Shown in pieces: positions 1-10,870 of a DNA stretch of 64,000 nt. A program made the position numbers and the translations under genes. Numbering within the stretch: position 1 is the stretch's first letter; each line of letters begins with the position of its first letter. Source of the DNA: Hypholoma sublateritium FD-334 SS-4 (taxonomy: Eukaryota; Basidiomycota; Agaricomycetes; Agaricales; Strophariaceae); assembly GCA_000827495.1 (NCBI GenBank), contig KN817533.1, forward strand, positions 499,751 through 563,750, given 5' to 3'. A model generated the notes under the pieces. That model was not told where the DNA came from. It did no database searches and worked only from the letters and a program-made list of their open reading frames with translations.

Positions 1-2914
1 ATCAGGGTGGGGATGGCGATGGCGATGGCTTTGAGGAGTGGCTCGTATTTGGTCGTGCGCAACGATTTCGATGGAGTCGTGGATATGGGCGATGAATTCG
101 ACTTCGTGCCTAGGGTTTGGATGTTCAGGTCGACACGGGGGGCTTCGAGGACGATCGGTTCGGCTCCGTGCGCCTCAGATGAAGGCGATGACGTCGACGT
201 TGCCGTCGCACTCGAAAACTTCGATGGCCTCAAGTTGGGCGCTGAGGGCGTCGGCCGTGATTTCTAGGCGGTTACGCTGTTCTCCAGCTTTCGGTAGCAC
301 GGCATAGCGATTGAATTGGCCATGGGTGAGGAGGTTCGAGATGATGACGTGGCGTGAATGCAGCGGGGTGCGCACGATCGCGCGCAAGAGCACCCATTTC
401 TCAGCACCCAGCGAGAAGAGTAGGCCCCGTCCACGCGGCCGCAGGCGATTGAATGGCGATAACAGCTCGCATATGCGGATCGCCCGCGATCGATGAGAGC
501 TCGCCAGACTAGAGACTCGTAGGCTGGGGAATGCGTGGGCGGGGTGTCCGTGGATGCTGATATCGGCGCTGTGCACGGTCTGCGGGTTCCAGGATGCGCT
601 GGGAGTGGGTCGTGGACTGGGGGGAGGATGAGGCACATAGCGGAGCGGTGGTCGGTGCCAGACACAAGGATCCGGAGCCGTTATGGGCTTGGCTGTATGC
701 GCGGGGGGGCAGCGGGTGGGCGGTGAGCGTACGATGCGGGCAGATCGAGGACTCGCGGAATGTGAAGCGCAGCGAGCGATCCTGGCTGTGTGGTGTTCGC
801 GAGGCGGCGGTGGGATGACGGCAGCGTCGGAGCAGAGCGGCGGCGATGGAGGCCTAAGCATGCCGGGCGTCGAGCGTGCGGTGGGATGGGGACATGTAGG
901 ACGATGAGCGTGGGCTAAAGGCGTGTTACGCAACATGGATATGCACTCCGATTCCGGCGATCGCCGGCCCACCTGCTATCAGCACCCCATATCTCCGCGG
1001 TGCCCGTCGCTGGATCGCACGGCGCCTACGTACGAACAAGTTAATTGCCCTACGAGCCCCCCCGGGGACAATATCTACACGGAATACGCCGATGTTTGGA
1101 TATACACTCGACGGCGGCTCCGCGCAGTTCACCGAAGCGGCGCCGTTTCGCGGACACCGCGCGCGCATGGACGGTTTTTAATTTCGGTAGAAAATATCCG
1201 GTATATCCCCCCGAATGGGCTGCGCTCGGCGGCGGCTCTGAGAAGGGAGCATAAGGCGCAGAAACAGGACGGAATAAACACACGCCGCTTTGCGCATGGA
1301 CAGGTTTCAATGCACTTCTCCAAGCGGGGAGAACGCGCTCTTTTGCGAGCGCGCGCAGGCGGGTACTCCCGGCAGAAATGAGCGAAAATGTCCAGGCGCT
1401 GGGCGGGCAATGACATAGCATGTGGGTAGTGGCATGTGAATGGGTGGCGCATCTGGTAAGAGAACGACGCTGTATCGCTTTGTGAATGTAGGCATGCACC
1501 GCGCTGCGTGCGACCGGTTATGAGAATAATAATCAGGTGAGGGCGTACAGCACGGCCTCGTACTACCAGAGAAACGAGCCCACGCTAACGGCACGCCCGG
1601 AAGATCAGCACCCACAAGCCCGGCCGCGCTGTCAGCGCATGTGCTGATTATACATGAAAAGAAAGAATGATGCGTGAGTTCAAGAAACGCCAGCAGACAG
1701 CTCGCGTGCGGACAGACTTCCATCTAAAAAGCATCAAAGGGGCGCACGATTGCACGTGGTGGAGGAGACGCGCCCTGAGGTTGGTACGGATGGCTTCATT
1801 CGTGCATGCATACAACCTGGAAAAACGAGGTAAACGAGGTAGGCGGTGGCGCGATGACTGACTTCTGCGCAGGCGCGGACGCAGGCCTCAATTTCCTTTC
1901 CTAAGCGCCGTATGCGTGAGTGCGATGGCACGCGGGAATCGGGATTTCGGTGCGCAGACACGCGTAGGGGACTGACGTAGAGATGAAATAAGGGGATGTC
2001 AGTACATCCGGCGGCCGGATAGGATAGCGCTCACGGACGGATCGTACAGTAGTACGCACAGAGAGCGGCGGGAGGGGTGCAGGACTCCGTGCGTAGATCG
2101 ACACGGATCCCCGCGGATCGCCGCCGTAGACTGACAGTTATTAAGGTAGGCCGTGTTTGTGAGTGCGTTTTCAGCACCGTGGACGATCGTGATGGTGGAG
2201 GTGGGCTTCCGGGTCTGCGTTACGCTGCGGTGGGCTCAAATCAGGTGGGAATGGGCGCCGTATGAAGGCGGGGTGGAGAACACCCCTGCGAGAACATTCG
2301 CGTCGCTACATTGCACGGCGACTGCATACGAGCACGGTTTGTTCTTTACGATAAACGCGATGAAGAATATCTGCTGTATCGGGGATTTGAGTCATCACTA
2401 TCAGTGGCGGATCTGCGTGCCGAGAGCGTGATGACACGAACCTTAGACTACATAGAGGACACATACGCGCGGGGTGCCATCCTGCCGCAGGCCACGTCCG
2501 CATAGACGAATGTTGTATCTATTTTTGAACTGAGAGAGAGCGCACCTTCGTGAGAGCACACGAAGGTCTCTACAGAACGTACACGAGTATGGGCTATTCG
2601 AAGGTTATATTGATATGCGCTCGCGGATTCGCGCGTGTCCGGAAGCACGACGATGCGTAAAACATGCGCCGCGCGGTTGGACGGGCATTGGTCAATTTCC
2701 CACAGCAGAGAGAGCGCACTCTCGTACTAGCATACTCGTCAGCTTTCTCCCTGCAGGACTGAGCAACCCCGTCCAGGATACGAGCGGTGCGCTGTCAATG
2801 ATGGCGTATGCATGGTGTGTGTGGGGCGGGCCGGGTACGGTGCTGAAAAGCCAGCGATATCCAGACTACCGTTGATACACGCGTACGGATGGGTTATATG
2901 CAACAACACATCAA
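1..2914. other. Gene-poor CG-rich region left of the first transposon
   Basis: No convincing intact gene is visible. The DNA is CG-rich with many overlapping open frames on both strands, as expected by chance at this composition. The only protein-like stretch is the minus-strand frame at 175-486, described separately. No terminal repeats or simple-repeat arrays stand out. Confidence 0.5.
175..486 (-). pseudogene. Possible coding remnant or 5' part of a gene running off the left edge
   Basis: The minus strand has an open stretch of 103 codons whose composition looks like real protein (alternating hydrophobic and charged residues, for example HVIISNLLTHGQFNRY and ITADALSAQLEAIEVFE), unlike the Pro/Arg/Ser-rich frames around it. 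It ends at a stop at 175. A possible GT..AG intron just before the stop could join it to a further open frame reaching position 1 (containing KYEPLLKAIAIAIPTL), so it may be exons of a gene truncated by the window edge. The family is not recognised. A similar-looking fragment lies on the same strand near 30.4 kb. The reading is by eye only and chance remains possible. Confidence 0.25.
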
Positions 2915-2923
2915 CAGAGCATG
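2915..2923. repeat. Left target site duplication (CAGAGCATG)
   Basis: The nine bases directly outside the left TIR are repeated exactly, in the same orientation, directly outside the right TIR at 8280-8288. This is the expected scar of staggered-cut integration. Confidence 0.85.
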
Positions 2924-3116
2924 TAGTCTCATGCCCATCCTCTCGCGGGTGCCTTCCCAATTTGGGTCCCTCCCCGTGAGAGTCTGGGATATAACCAACA
3001 GGTTCAAGGGACTTTGGCGTTCGGTGGTATTTCTCGGATTACATAATGATAATACGAGCCTCGCGCGCGCGTCGATATTGTCGCGCCCGCCTCCTATTCC
3101 CCTCCTTCGCGTTTTT
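2924..3116 (+). repeat. Left 193-bp terminal inverted repeat of the helicase/DUF6589 transposon
   Basis: It is identical by eye to the reverse complement of 8087-8279 over its whole length and diverges immediately after GCGTTTTT. It ends 53 bp before the helicase start codon, so it is a good candidate for carrying that gene's promoter. A TATA-like TATAAATATA at 3151-3160 lies just inside, only about 10 bp before the ATG, which is too close to act as a conventional TATA box for that start. Confidence 0.9.
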
Positions 3117-3169
3117 CGCCACTCGTTTGCCACTCGTTCACACTTTTTACTATAAATATAACTTCTAAT

Positions 3170-5331
3170 ATGTCTAATGTCACTCCTTTGCAACAAAAGC
3201 ACCGAAAACGTCGCCGAATTCAAGACGAAAACACTCCTTCACGCCCTCTAATCACATCACCACGCAGTCGTCGGCCAGCCACAATAAGTTCATCTACCTC
3301 TCGCCTCGAGGAGCAAGGACCTTTCTCAACACCGGGGCCTCTACTCACAGACAAAGTGAACCGCATATCCTACAGAAATGGGTATGTAGTAAAACCCAAA
3401 ACTCCATCATTCAAACCGTACACCATAAACAAGCCTGGCCGCCCCAAGCACAAGGCTTTTGCTTTTACAGACTTTCCACAGCTTGAACCAATGAAAGAGC
3501 TTGATCAATCTCGTTGGAATACACTTGCTCTGCAGGCGCGGTTGATTCAGGCGGACCAGGAGCTGCGAGATTATCAGATGGAAGCCGCAAATTGGGTTAT
3601 TGGACGAAAAGGAGACCTATGTGTCATTGCACCCACTGGGGCCGGTAAATCCTTGCTGTGGATGCTGCCACTCTTAGCACAGAAGAGTGGAATCTCCTTG
3701 GTAATTGTACCATATACAAGCCTTGGGCACCAAGGGGAACAACGGTGCGGCTTGAAAACATTTCCTACATCACCTATTACTACGTATATTAAATATATAT
3801 TGCACTTAGACACCTCAAGTTAGCGATTGAATGTACCTTTTTACATTCCGGTCAATCAAATAACAAGGTTCTTGAGAAGATCGCTCAAGGTGGTGATATG
3901 CATGTCGTTTACACATGTGTTGAAATGCTCGAGACACCTGCTGTCGCCCGGGTCCTCTATTCCGAGTCATTCCAGGCGCAACTTTCAGGAATATACATCG
4001 ATGAGGCACATGTCATTCACGAGAGCCATTCCTGGCGACCTGCTTACACCCGACTTCACCTCTTGCGGCACATATTAGGGCTAGATATTCCATTGGTGGG
4101 CATGTCCGCAACATGTCCGACACGTTATCGCCGTTCCCTTGAAATCTATGCTGGTCTTCAACCCGGATATCACCTCATCAACCTAGGCAATTTCCGTCCA
4201 GAGCTGTCTGTTATTGTCGCAAATATGATACATGATGCCACGTCCTTTTTAGATTTATGTTTTGTCCTTCCGTCGACGACAACAACGCTTGATTCAATCA
4301 CCCCAGCCATCATCTATTGCGACGATCTCGAAATGCTCACCAAGATGTTCTGGTTCTTTCAGACCCGCGCGACGTCACTTGGTCTTCCAGCTTGTGTCAT
4401 CGACATTTTGCATGCAGGTCTATCCGAAGCACACCAGAAAATATGCACGGATGATTTCACACTTGGAAAATCACGCATCTTACTGGGCTCCGATAAAATA
4501 GGCGCGGGGATGGACTTTCCGCATGTTGGCCTTGTTGTCCAATATCGCTGTCGAGACCTGACACTTGTGCGATGGGAACAGCGTCGTGGGAGAGGCGGAC
4601 GGCGTAAAGGGGCCATGGCATTAGGTGTGCTTCTCGTCGAGAAGTCTATGACAGGTGAAGACAGTGATCTGTCGGTTCTATCTCCGAAAACCGAGGATCC
4701 CGCGCTACTGGACTATATTCAGACAAAGAATTGCCATGAAGTTATTTCTGATAAATGGAACGAGAACCCACCACGTCCATCCAACGTTGACCGCACTCCT
4801 TTCTCTCCCACACGTCGCAATTGTCTACGCTGCTCAAACTGCAATCCTACAAATCTCCGGCTCAATATTCAACTGGTTTGGGTTACTGAAGACATGCAAC
4901 AACGTCCTCTGAACCGTGTCTATCACGCGCCAGCTCCGAATACCGTCCAGCAGGCTCAGATACTGGAAAAATTAAAGACGTGGCGGTTTTGCCTGTGGGA
5001 GAAGGAGTGGAAAGCTGACTGGCCAAGTTACGGACCGCAGGCACTGGTCAGTGATTTAGACCTTCAGGAAATTTCCAAACGCGCGCACACCCTATTCTCA
5101 GCCGACGACATCGATGCCGTGACACAAATTCACCTTGACGACATATCCACCTCACTCCTCGAAAATCTTCGCACCATCTTGAAGGACACCTGTGGTACTC
5201 TTGCACCTGCTGCTCAAGGTATCCCCCGCACCGAGATACAACTTACTACACCGACCCCAGGTCATCATTATTCCAGAATTCAGTGGGTAGATAACTTTGG
5301 TCCGCAGGTATTTGACGTGATGGATACTTAA
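3170..5331 (+). CDS. RecQ-like DEAH-box DNA helicase carried by the transposon
   Basis: Two exons (3170-3744, 3810-5331) joined by a 65-bp GT..AG intron give a 698-residue superfamily 2 helicase. Visible motifs in order: Walker A APTGAGKS (about 154-161), DEAH (256-259), motif III MSAT, a second RecA-like domain with ILHAGLSEAHQ and GSDKIGAGMD, and motif VI QRRGRGGR (about 449-456). A CLRCSNC cysteine cluster follows, as in the zinc region of RecQ proteins, but no typical winged-helix RQC or HRDC domain was recognised. The N-terminal 110 residues are basic and Pro/Ser-rich. RecQ enzymes unwind DNA 3' to 5' using ATP in the nucleus. Position inside a TIR element, facing the DUF6589 gene, suggests a role in copying or repair during transposition, which is inference. 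It could instead be a captured host gene. Confidence 0.9.
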
Positions 5332-5342
5332 TTTACATCACT

Positions 5343-8044
5343 CTAGATAATCGTAATATCTTCTCGTGAAATCAGAGTGTGATTTTGGATGTCTGCATCG
5401 CGTGCTGTTGATAGCTCAGTGTCAACCGCTAACTGATCTCCGTGGCGAGTTTGAAGGCGCAGAATGTGCCGGCTGAGGTGCTTAGCATGTCCACCATTTT
5501 TCCCCGCCAATCGAGTAATTCCTGTCCGATACAAATCAACTACTGCATGCTCCGAAGATTTATCCCGTGTGAAGTCGAAGACAGCCGACTTGTAAAGGTG
5601 GTTTGTGATGAGTTGAATGTCCTTATGTTGGGAAACATGCGCGTGCTTCTGGTCTGTTCTCTCGACACCTATATCTTCAAAGAGCTGGTCGGAAAGTAAA
5701 GATACATGTCCAATGGCCGGCGTGATTTTCTCGAGAACATCGGGTGTTATGTTTGGGCCATGTGCGCGCTCTTTGATGTGGTCATTGAGATGCTCGACAT
5801 TGATATCAGTCGGCTTGAATCCGTCGGGCTTTCCGTGTGGGTTAACTAGCATCCCATTGAATGCAACTGAGGCATAGTCCTTTGGCCAGTCATGCACAAT
5901 ATTGTGTAGAACCTCCATGCATTCGTTTGCATAATTATAGCTCCCACCAGCATAAAACATGGGCAGCCAATACTTGATCATACGAGCAATACGCTGGGGA
6001 TGTCCATGTTTGATGGCGTGCTGCATTTCTCGTAGAGTCATGAGATCATGCATTAAAAGTACTGCATGTCCTGATTGTGTGTTTCCTTGAAGTGATTTCG
6101 CTCCAGAAGCTTCAAGTCGATCGACAGACGGTAATAGAAATTGATCCACAATTTTTGCGGCGGCTGATTGCAGATCTCCTGCTGTCAACAAAGTAGTAGA
6201 TAAGTCTTCAGCACGTTCCACCCCAAGAATTGTCATTGTCGCTGTGATGGCAAGCCCATTGAGTATTACGTCCAAAAACCGAAGCCATCCATAGTAATCA
6301 ACCTTTTGTAGGTTGATTTCCGTCCGATTGGGAAGGACATTACGGAGAGTGATAAGGCTCACGGCGTCAGAATGGCCTTCTGTGCCCCAGAAATTTCCTC
6401 CAGCGGCATGAATGAAATTGAGACCAAAGTGCATAAGTCCACTGGTCATAGAAAAGCTTGAGAGGTGATCAAATCGGTGGGCAGAGCGATCAACTGCATG
6501 CTGATCTTGCGCAGCACGATCTCGGACAGTTGTCAGACGGTCCCCAAGCACAGTAAACATTGTGCGTTCAAAGGTTTCAATTGGGATGTTGAGAACCTTT
6601 CCGAAGTAATGCTCAAGGACAACCATATTTCCTCTGGTTGATCCTTGCTCCTGATCAAAGGTAGGCAGGTAATATTGCTCAGTCTTTGCAGGAAATATGG
6701 CAGCTGAGTCGCGAAAACTTGGGATGGTTGGGGAAAACTTTGCTAGACCTTCGACCTGTGTTGCGAGAATATTCTGGAGGTGGATAATTGAATTCTCGCG
6801 GAATGATTGCTGATCGTGAGATGCTGGCACAATATCTGCAAGAGATTTTCGGGGAGGAAGTTGATGTCGAGTACGTGCTGTGGCTTCGAAGCGCGAGATA
6901 CTAGTGATGTGCTCGGCTCTCTCTCCAATGGGTGTTGGAAGAATGACCAACAGGGCGGACACTTCATCATGTGTCGCTGATTTGTTCAGTGCTGTTGCTT
7001 CAACAGCATATGCTGTCCAATTGAAATTGTCATAAGGAAGCATCTTGATCTTTGCTGGATCGTTTGCTGCTTTCTGTGCCTGGAGCAAGGAGCTCTTACT
7101 GAGCGCAGCTATTGCTTGTATTTGGAATCCATAAGACGTTGAGATTCCGAGGTGGTTAAAGGCCTGTGTGAGGCGTTTAGGCACTCGGTTGTCCCATAAA
7201 ATTAGTGAATTCATGGCGGCATGATAATTCAACTTTCTGCTCCGTAAATTAAGGATTGACGATGTGATCATTGTCCTGCCCTGTTGATAAATATAAAAAA
7301 GTAGTCCATTAAATGATATATATATTCCCTCACTGCATCAGGGTTTCTACTTCCTTCAGTGACTTCAAGTGGATCCTTTGCGATAACAGCTTTGATAATT
7401 GATTGCAGGTAAGGTGTGACCCGATCGTAAGTTGCTGTTAAATCATAGAGGCGGAAATTGTTGACCATGTCGACAGTAATATTATTGGAGGATACACGTA
7501 GTGACTTGGCTTCTGTTTCATGTGGACCAGAAGATGCTCTTTCAGCAAGCCAGCCGCCCTCCCGCGCGCAGATCTGCGATGCCTTGTTGATTATCCAACT
7601 ACACATCTCTTTATCTCGCAATCCTCCACTTTCAATCCACCACAGTTCCATCAAGACGAGAAATCCGCCCCCAGCCTTGAATATATTTGATGAGTTGGTT
7701 ATTTCTCCATCTTTCGAAGTGAACATGGTCTCCAAAAATATCCTGAGAGAGAAGCGAGAGAATGTTTGCATAAAGTCTAATGTCTTTCGTGTCTTCTGGG
7801 CATTTGTCATGGGTGGGGCACGTTTCTCAGGAGTTTTAGGCTGCTCGTATGTACTGTCATCTTCGTCCTCATCCATAGATTCAAGCTGGTGGAACAGCAC
7901 CCATCGCTCGTCATTGTTATCTGATGATCGCGCCGGTGATGATGCCTGTGGGTTTAAAATAGGAGAGCTGATCGCGCAAGGTTCATCAAGCTCGGAATCT
8001 GAGTCCAGACCACGGAGAGTGAAAGAAATAAGATCACCACTCAT
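5343..8044 (-). CDS. DUF6589-domain protein, candidate transposase of the element
   Basis: Two exons on the minus strand (8044-7334 and 7280-5343) with a 53-bp intron keep phase and give 882 residues. The first exon is acidic and Ser-rich, then has a helical region. The second begins with the R-K-L-N-Y-H...LILW and LGIS-SYG pattern I associate with basidiomycete DUF6589 proteins, followed by GDRLTTVR (about 483-490), GLMHFGLNFI, WLPMFYAGGSYNYANE (ending about 690), LVNPHGK and a DINVEHLNDHIK segment. Family assignment is from memory of these motifs. The Asp of GD-LT and the Glu of NYANE are spaced like acidic residues of an RNase H-fold nuclease, so a DDE-type transposase is plausible, but this is inference. 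The start codon was chosen because it lies just inside the TIR (43 bp). Earlier in-frame codons lie within the TIR itself. Confidence 0.82.
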
Positions 8045-8086
8045 GTTTTCAGTTTTTCTACACCGCGCACGATTGAATATAGCTGT

Positions 8087-8279
8087 AAAAACGCGAAGGA
8101 GGGGAATAGGAGGCGGGCGCGACAATATCGACGCGCGCGCGAGGCTCGTATTATCATTATGTAATCCGAGAAATACCACCGAACGCCAAAGTCCCTTGAA
8201 CCTGTTGGTTATATCCCAGACTCTCACGGGGAGGGACCCAAATTGGGAAGGCACCCGCGAGAGGATGGGCATGAGACTA
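8087..8279 (-). repeat. Right 193-bp terminal inverted repeat of the helicase/DUF6589 transposon
   Basis: It is the exact reverse complement of the left TIR. It ends 42 bp upstream of the DUF6589 start codon, so both genes of the element are preceded by the same 193-bp sequence and probably share promoter elements. Confidence 0.9.
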
Positions 8280-8288
8280 CAGAGCATG
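8280..8288. repeat. Right target site duplication (CAGAGCATG)
   Basis: This is the direct copy of 2915-2923, lying immediately outside the right TIR. Confidence 0.85.
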
Positions 8289-8829
8289 TGCACGCCGCAC
8301 GCGGCCGATGTGAACACGCGCGTAGGAGCCCTGCAAAGTGCTGCACAAACCCATCCGGGTGTGTATGAAGCGGCACGCGCCTGAATGAAAGCGTGACTGA
8401 AAATGGAGGGGTGTACTACGTGTGCCGGGGAAGCGGTAGATGCATACGCTCTCGAATAAATGCGTGCAGGAATGAGGAAAGCGGGGCGTCGAAGGCAGGG
8501 GAGCGCAGGTGATCGATGTGGCGCGCCGACACCTCACGGTATCCGCAGCGCAGCATGACTTCCCGGCTGTGCAGCGAGCTGATGGGCGTGAGGTGATGGT
8601 GTGATGACAGGGGCGGCAGCCAGAGGATACTGAGTGTCGAACGTGCGGCGGGTGGGTGTGTCAACCACGATGAAACGACGATGAGCGAGGGCATGAACAC
8701 GAGGGTGAGCTATGAGTTGATATTTATAACAATTCTCTCGCCGATTGGAGGACAGCCGGGCCCGAATTTTGTATTGAACATATACGGTGTATCGCCACGC
8801 AATGCGACGCGACTGCGCGGTGTGCTTAG

Positions 8830-10870
8830 ACGCGCTACATATACGTACTCGCACCGTCTCACGCAGGCGCCACGCGCATGGAAAGGCGCTTTTAGATGAC
8901 TCCACGAGCGAAGAGTGCGCTTCGTGCGAGCGCACGCAGACGGCGGCTCCCGGCAAGCATAGCCGCGCCCTTCCAGGCGGTGGGCGAGGAAACGGTACAG
9001 CTCGTGGATTTGGGTGGTACTCTGCGTGTTGTGGCCAGTACGCATGCACACGCACGCGCATGGACGGGTTCTTGGAGTTTTATTTCTAGCGGGGAGGGCA
9101 CGCGCTCGTAAAATCGCACTGGCGCGACTGCTCCCAGCATGTTAAAAATGAGCAAACCCGTCCAGGCGGCGAGCGTACCGTGCGATGTCGTGGCATCGCG
9201 GCGTGGCGCGGTGATAGGGGCAGGGGCAGGTCTGGTACCCTTTGGACGATAGCGGCGGATGCAGGGGGGAGCGGCAGATGCATTGCACTGCGAGCGACCG
9301 GCTGTAGCAATTGCATACCGATCTGGGGCACACGGCGCAGGATCTTATGATCCTGCACCCAGTGACGCCCAGAAGATAAGCGTTCCGCGCCGCCCGCGCT
9401 GTCTGGATGATGTGCAGTGTGCCTGTTAAGAGCCAGTGTCTCCATGGATGCGGGCAATGCACAATGGCAGCACGCGCACATGCGGACGGATCCGGTCCCA
9501 CCTTGAACAACGGGGTGTGATAGGTCAGCGACACACCCCGTAGATGTTTCGCCAGGCTCCGTCCGCGCGCTCAAGTGCCGCATTACCGTGGAACAGAAGA
9601 ATTAGGCGGGGTTGACGCGGGAGCATGTTCAGCCAGGCGTGTATGCGCGCAATAGCACGCAGGCGCAGCTAGCGCCCTGCAGACACAGCGATGGGACCTG
9701 TCATCCCACGCGCGGGTGGTGCGTTGTGCAAACTAGTGTACGAGGGGAGGAGGCATACCGAGAGGCATGTCTCTGCGCGAGACGCTCGCCGTGCGTGGGC
9801 AGGACCAAATTTTTGGCCTTTGGGGGCGGGGAGAAAACGCTCGGGTGCAAATGCACACACTGCGCTGCGTCCCGCGAAGGATGGAAGTCCTGTACAGGCG
9901 GCGGAAAGCGACGGGAGGCGACGGGCGAGGGCTGAAGAATGGTGTGCGGGTAATCGGGAAGCGTGGACTCGGACAGGGACGCCGTTTCACGGAAGCCAGT
10001 CATGACCGGTGCTCGGGTGGAGCCGAGTCCTATTGGATACCAATGCTACACTTGTGCGCGGCCTGCGGTGGATGGCGTTCGCTGTAGGCGAGGAGCAATA
10101 TCTTGGGAGGGGGCATATGGATGGGGTGGGTGGGACTACAGCTATATACGCCAAGGAGTACACCTTAGATCAGGGTGAGGTGTTCATGGAAGAAGTGCGT
10201 GCGAGCATCGATGGATATCGATGCCTCATGGCATGTGGGTGTGCAAGACGGGGCGCAGCACGTCTCTCTGGCTGTGCCGCGTGTCTCTGTGCGGTGGTGG
10301 ACATGTGCTGGTGGCGGATGTATTAGCGCCGGCGCAGATGGACGGCAAAGGTAGGCAACAGATGCTGGCCCGTGGGCATGAGAGCGAGGCGGGTTTTGTA
10401 CGCGCGTCCCGCGGGAAAATCGGGCCGGCGTTGCAATCATGACGTCACTGCCTGAGGCCTAGGCGCCTAGGCCCTTTTGCAGCCCGCCTCGCGCGCTTCC
10501 GTCGCTGGGTCGTACTGCGCTTGCGTACGAACGCGCTCGCACACCACAGGACTGTGATAGCATATTTTATGTCGCCCCTTCAATACAACGTCTGCGAACA
10601 TGATTTAGATATTCCGATCCGGATGCTCCTGCTACTTGCCGCCGGCGATCAGGCCCAGGCGGCGCATACACAACACGCACAGGCGGCGAACTATCAGGCT
10701 GTCATTACATGTTAAAAACTCCATACATCAGGATCCGTCCGCGCGCACAAGTTGTGCATATCTGAACAAGAATAAAAGCGTAATGAGCGGGGACGCAGTG
10801 GTGGGTGCATAATTGCGCGAATGCACGGATAGTGATCCGCGTTTCACGTAGATGAACCATGTATTTATAA
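8830..10870 (+). repeat. Diverged segmental duplication, copy 1
   Basis: Collinear matches to 24120-25960 in the same orientation: GTACTCGCACCGTCTC at about 8846 and 24125; a stretch around GGTACCCTTTGGACGATAGC (about 9230 and 24500); AGGCGGGGTTGACGCGGGAG (about 9605 and 24873); ATCGATGGATATCGATGCCT (10208 and 25232); GACGTCAC (10441 and 25492); CATCAGGATCCGTCCGCGCG (about 10727 and 25807). The segments between anchors are clearly alignable but have many substitutions and indels, so the duplication is old. No conserved coding frame was found. Ends are approximate. Confidence 0.75.
10456..10473. repeat. 18-bp perfect palindrome present in only one duplicate
   Basis: GGCCTAGGCGCCTAGGCC is self-complementary and is also two tandem copies of an 8-bp palindrome. 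It lies within about 25 bp that are absent at the corresponding site of the second duplicate (after GACGTCAC at 25492), where the flanking GCAGCCCGCC follows almost directly. Confidence 0.7.

Larger units (their letters stand above)
2924..8279. mobile_element. Two-gene TIR transposon: RecQ-like helicase plus DUF6589 protein
   Basis: This 5356-bp element is bounded by perfect 193-bp inverted repeats (2924-3116 and 8087-8279) that begin TAGTCTCATGCCCATCC. It is flanked by the 9-bp direct repeat CAGAGCATG (2915-2923 and 8280-8288), read as the target site duplication. Inside are only two genes, convergent, with stop codons 11 bp apart: a RecQ-like helicase (plus strand, 3170-5331) and a DUF6589 protein (minus strand, 8044-5343). 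Identical TIRs, an exact target duplication and intact frames point to recent transposition. A RecQ helicase in a TIR element does not match Helitrons (Rep/Pif1-like helicase, no TIR). The 9-bp duplication recalls Mutator-like elements, but no MULE transposase was recognised. Inference: the DUF6589 protein is the transposase and the helicase an accessory. Confidence 0.88.

Noticed and set aside
3151..3160. TATAAATATA as the promoter TATA box of the helicase
   Set aside because: It lies about 10 bp from the start codon, leaving no room for a leader; the promoter is more likely within the TIR.
2924..8279. Interpretation as a Helitron, telomere-linked helicase gene or Starship-type element
   Set aside because: Helitrons lack TIRs and use Rep/Pif1-like helicases; a 9-bp duplication and TIRs exclude a simple subtelomeric helicase gene; no tyrosine recombinase captain is present and the element is only 5.4 kb.
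7458..8384. 308-codon plus-strand open frame opposite the DUF6589 first exon
   Set aside because: It is antisense to a spliced gene with recognisable family motifs and crosses the right TIR and the element boundary.
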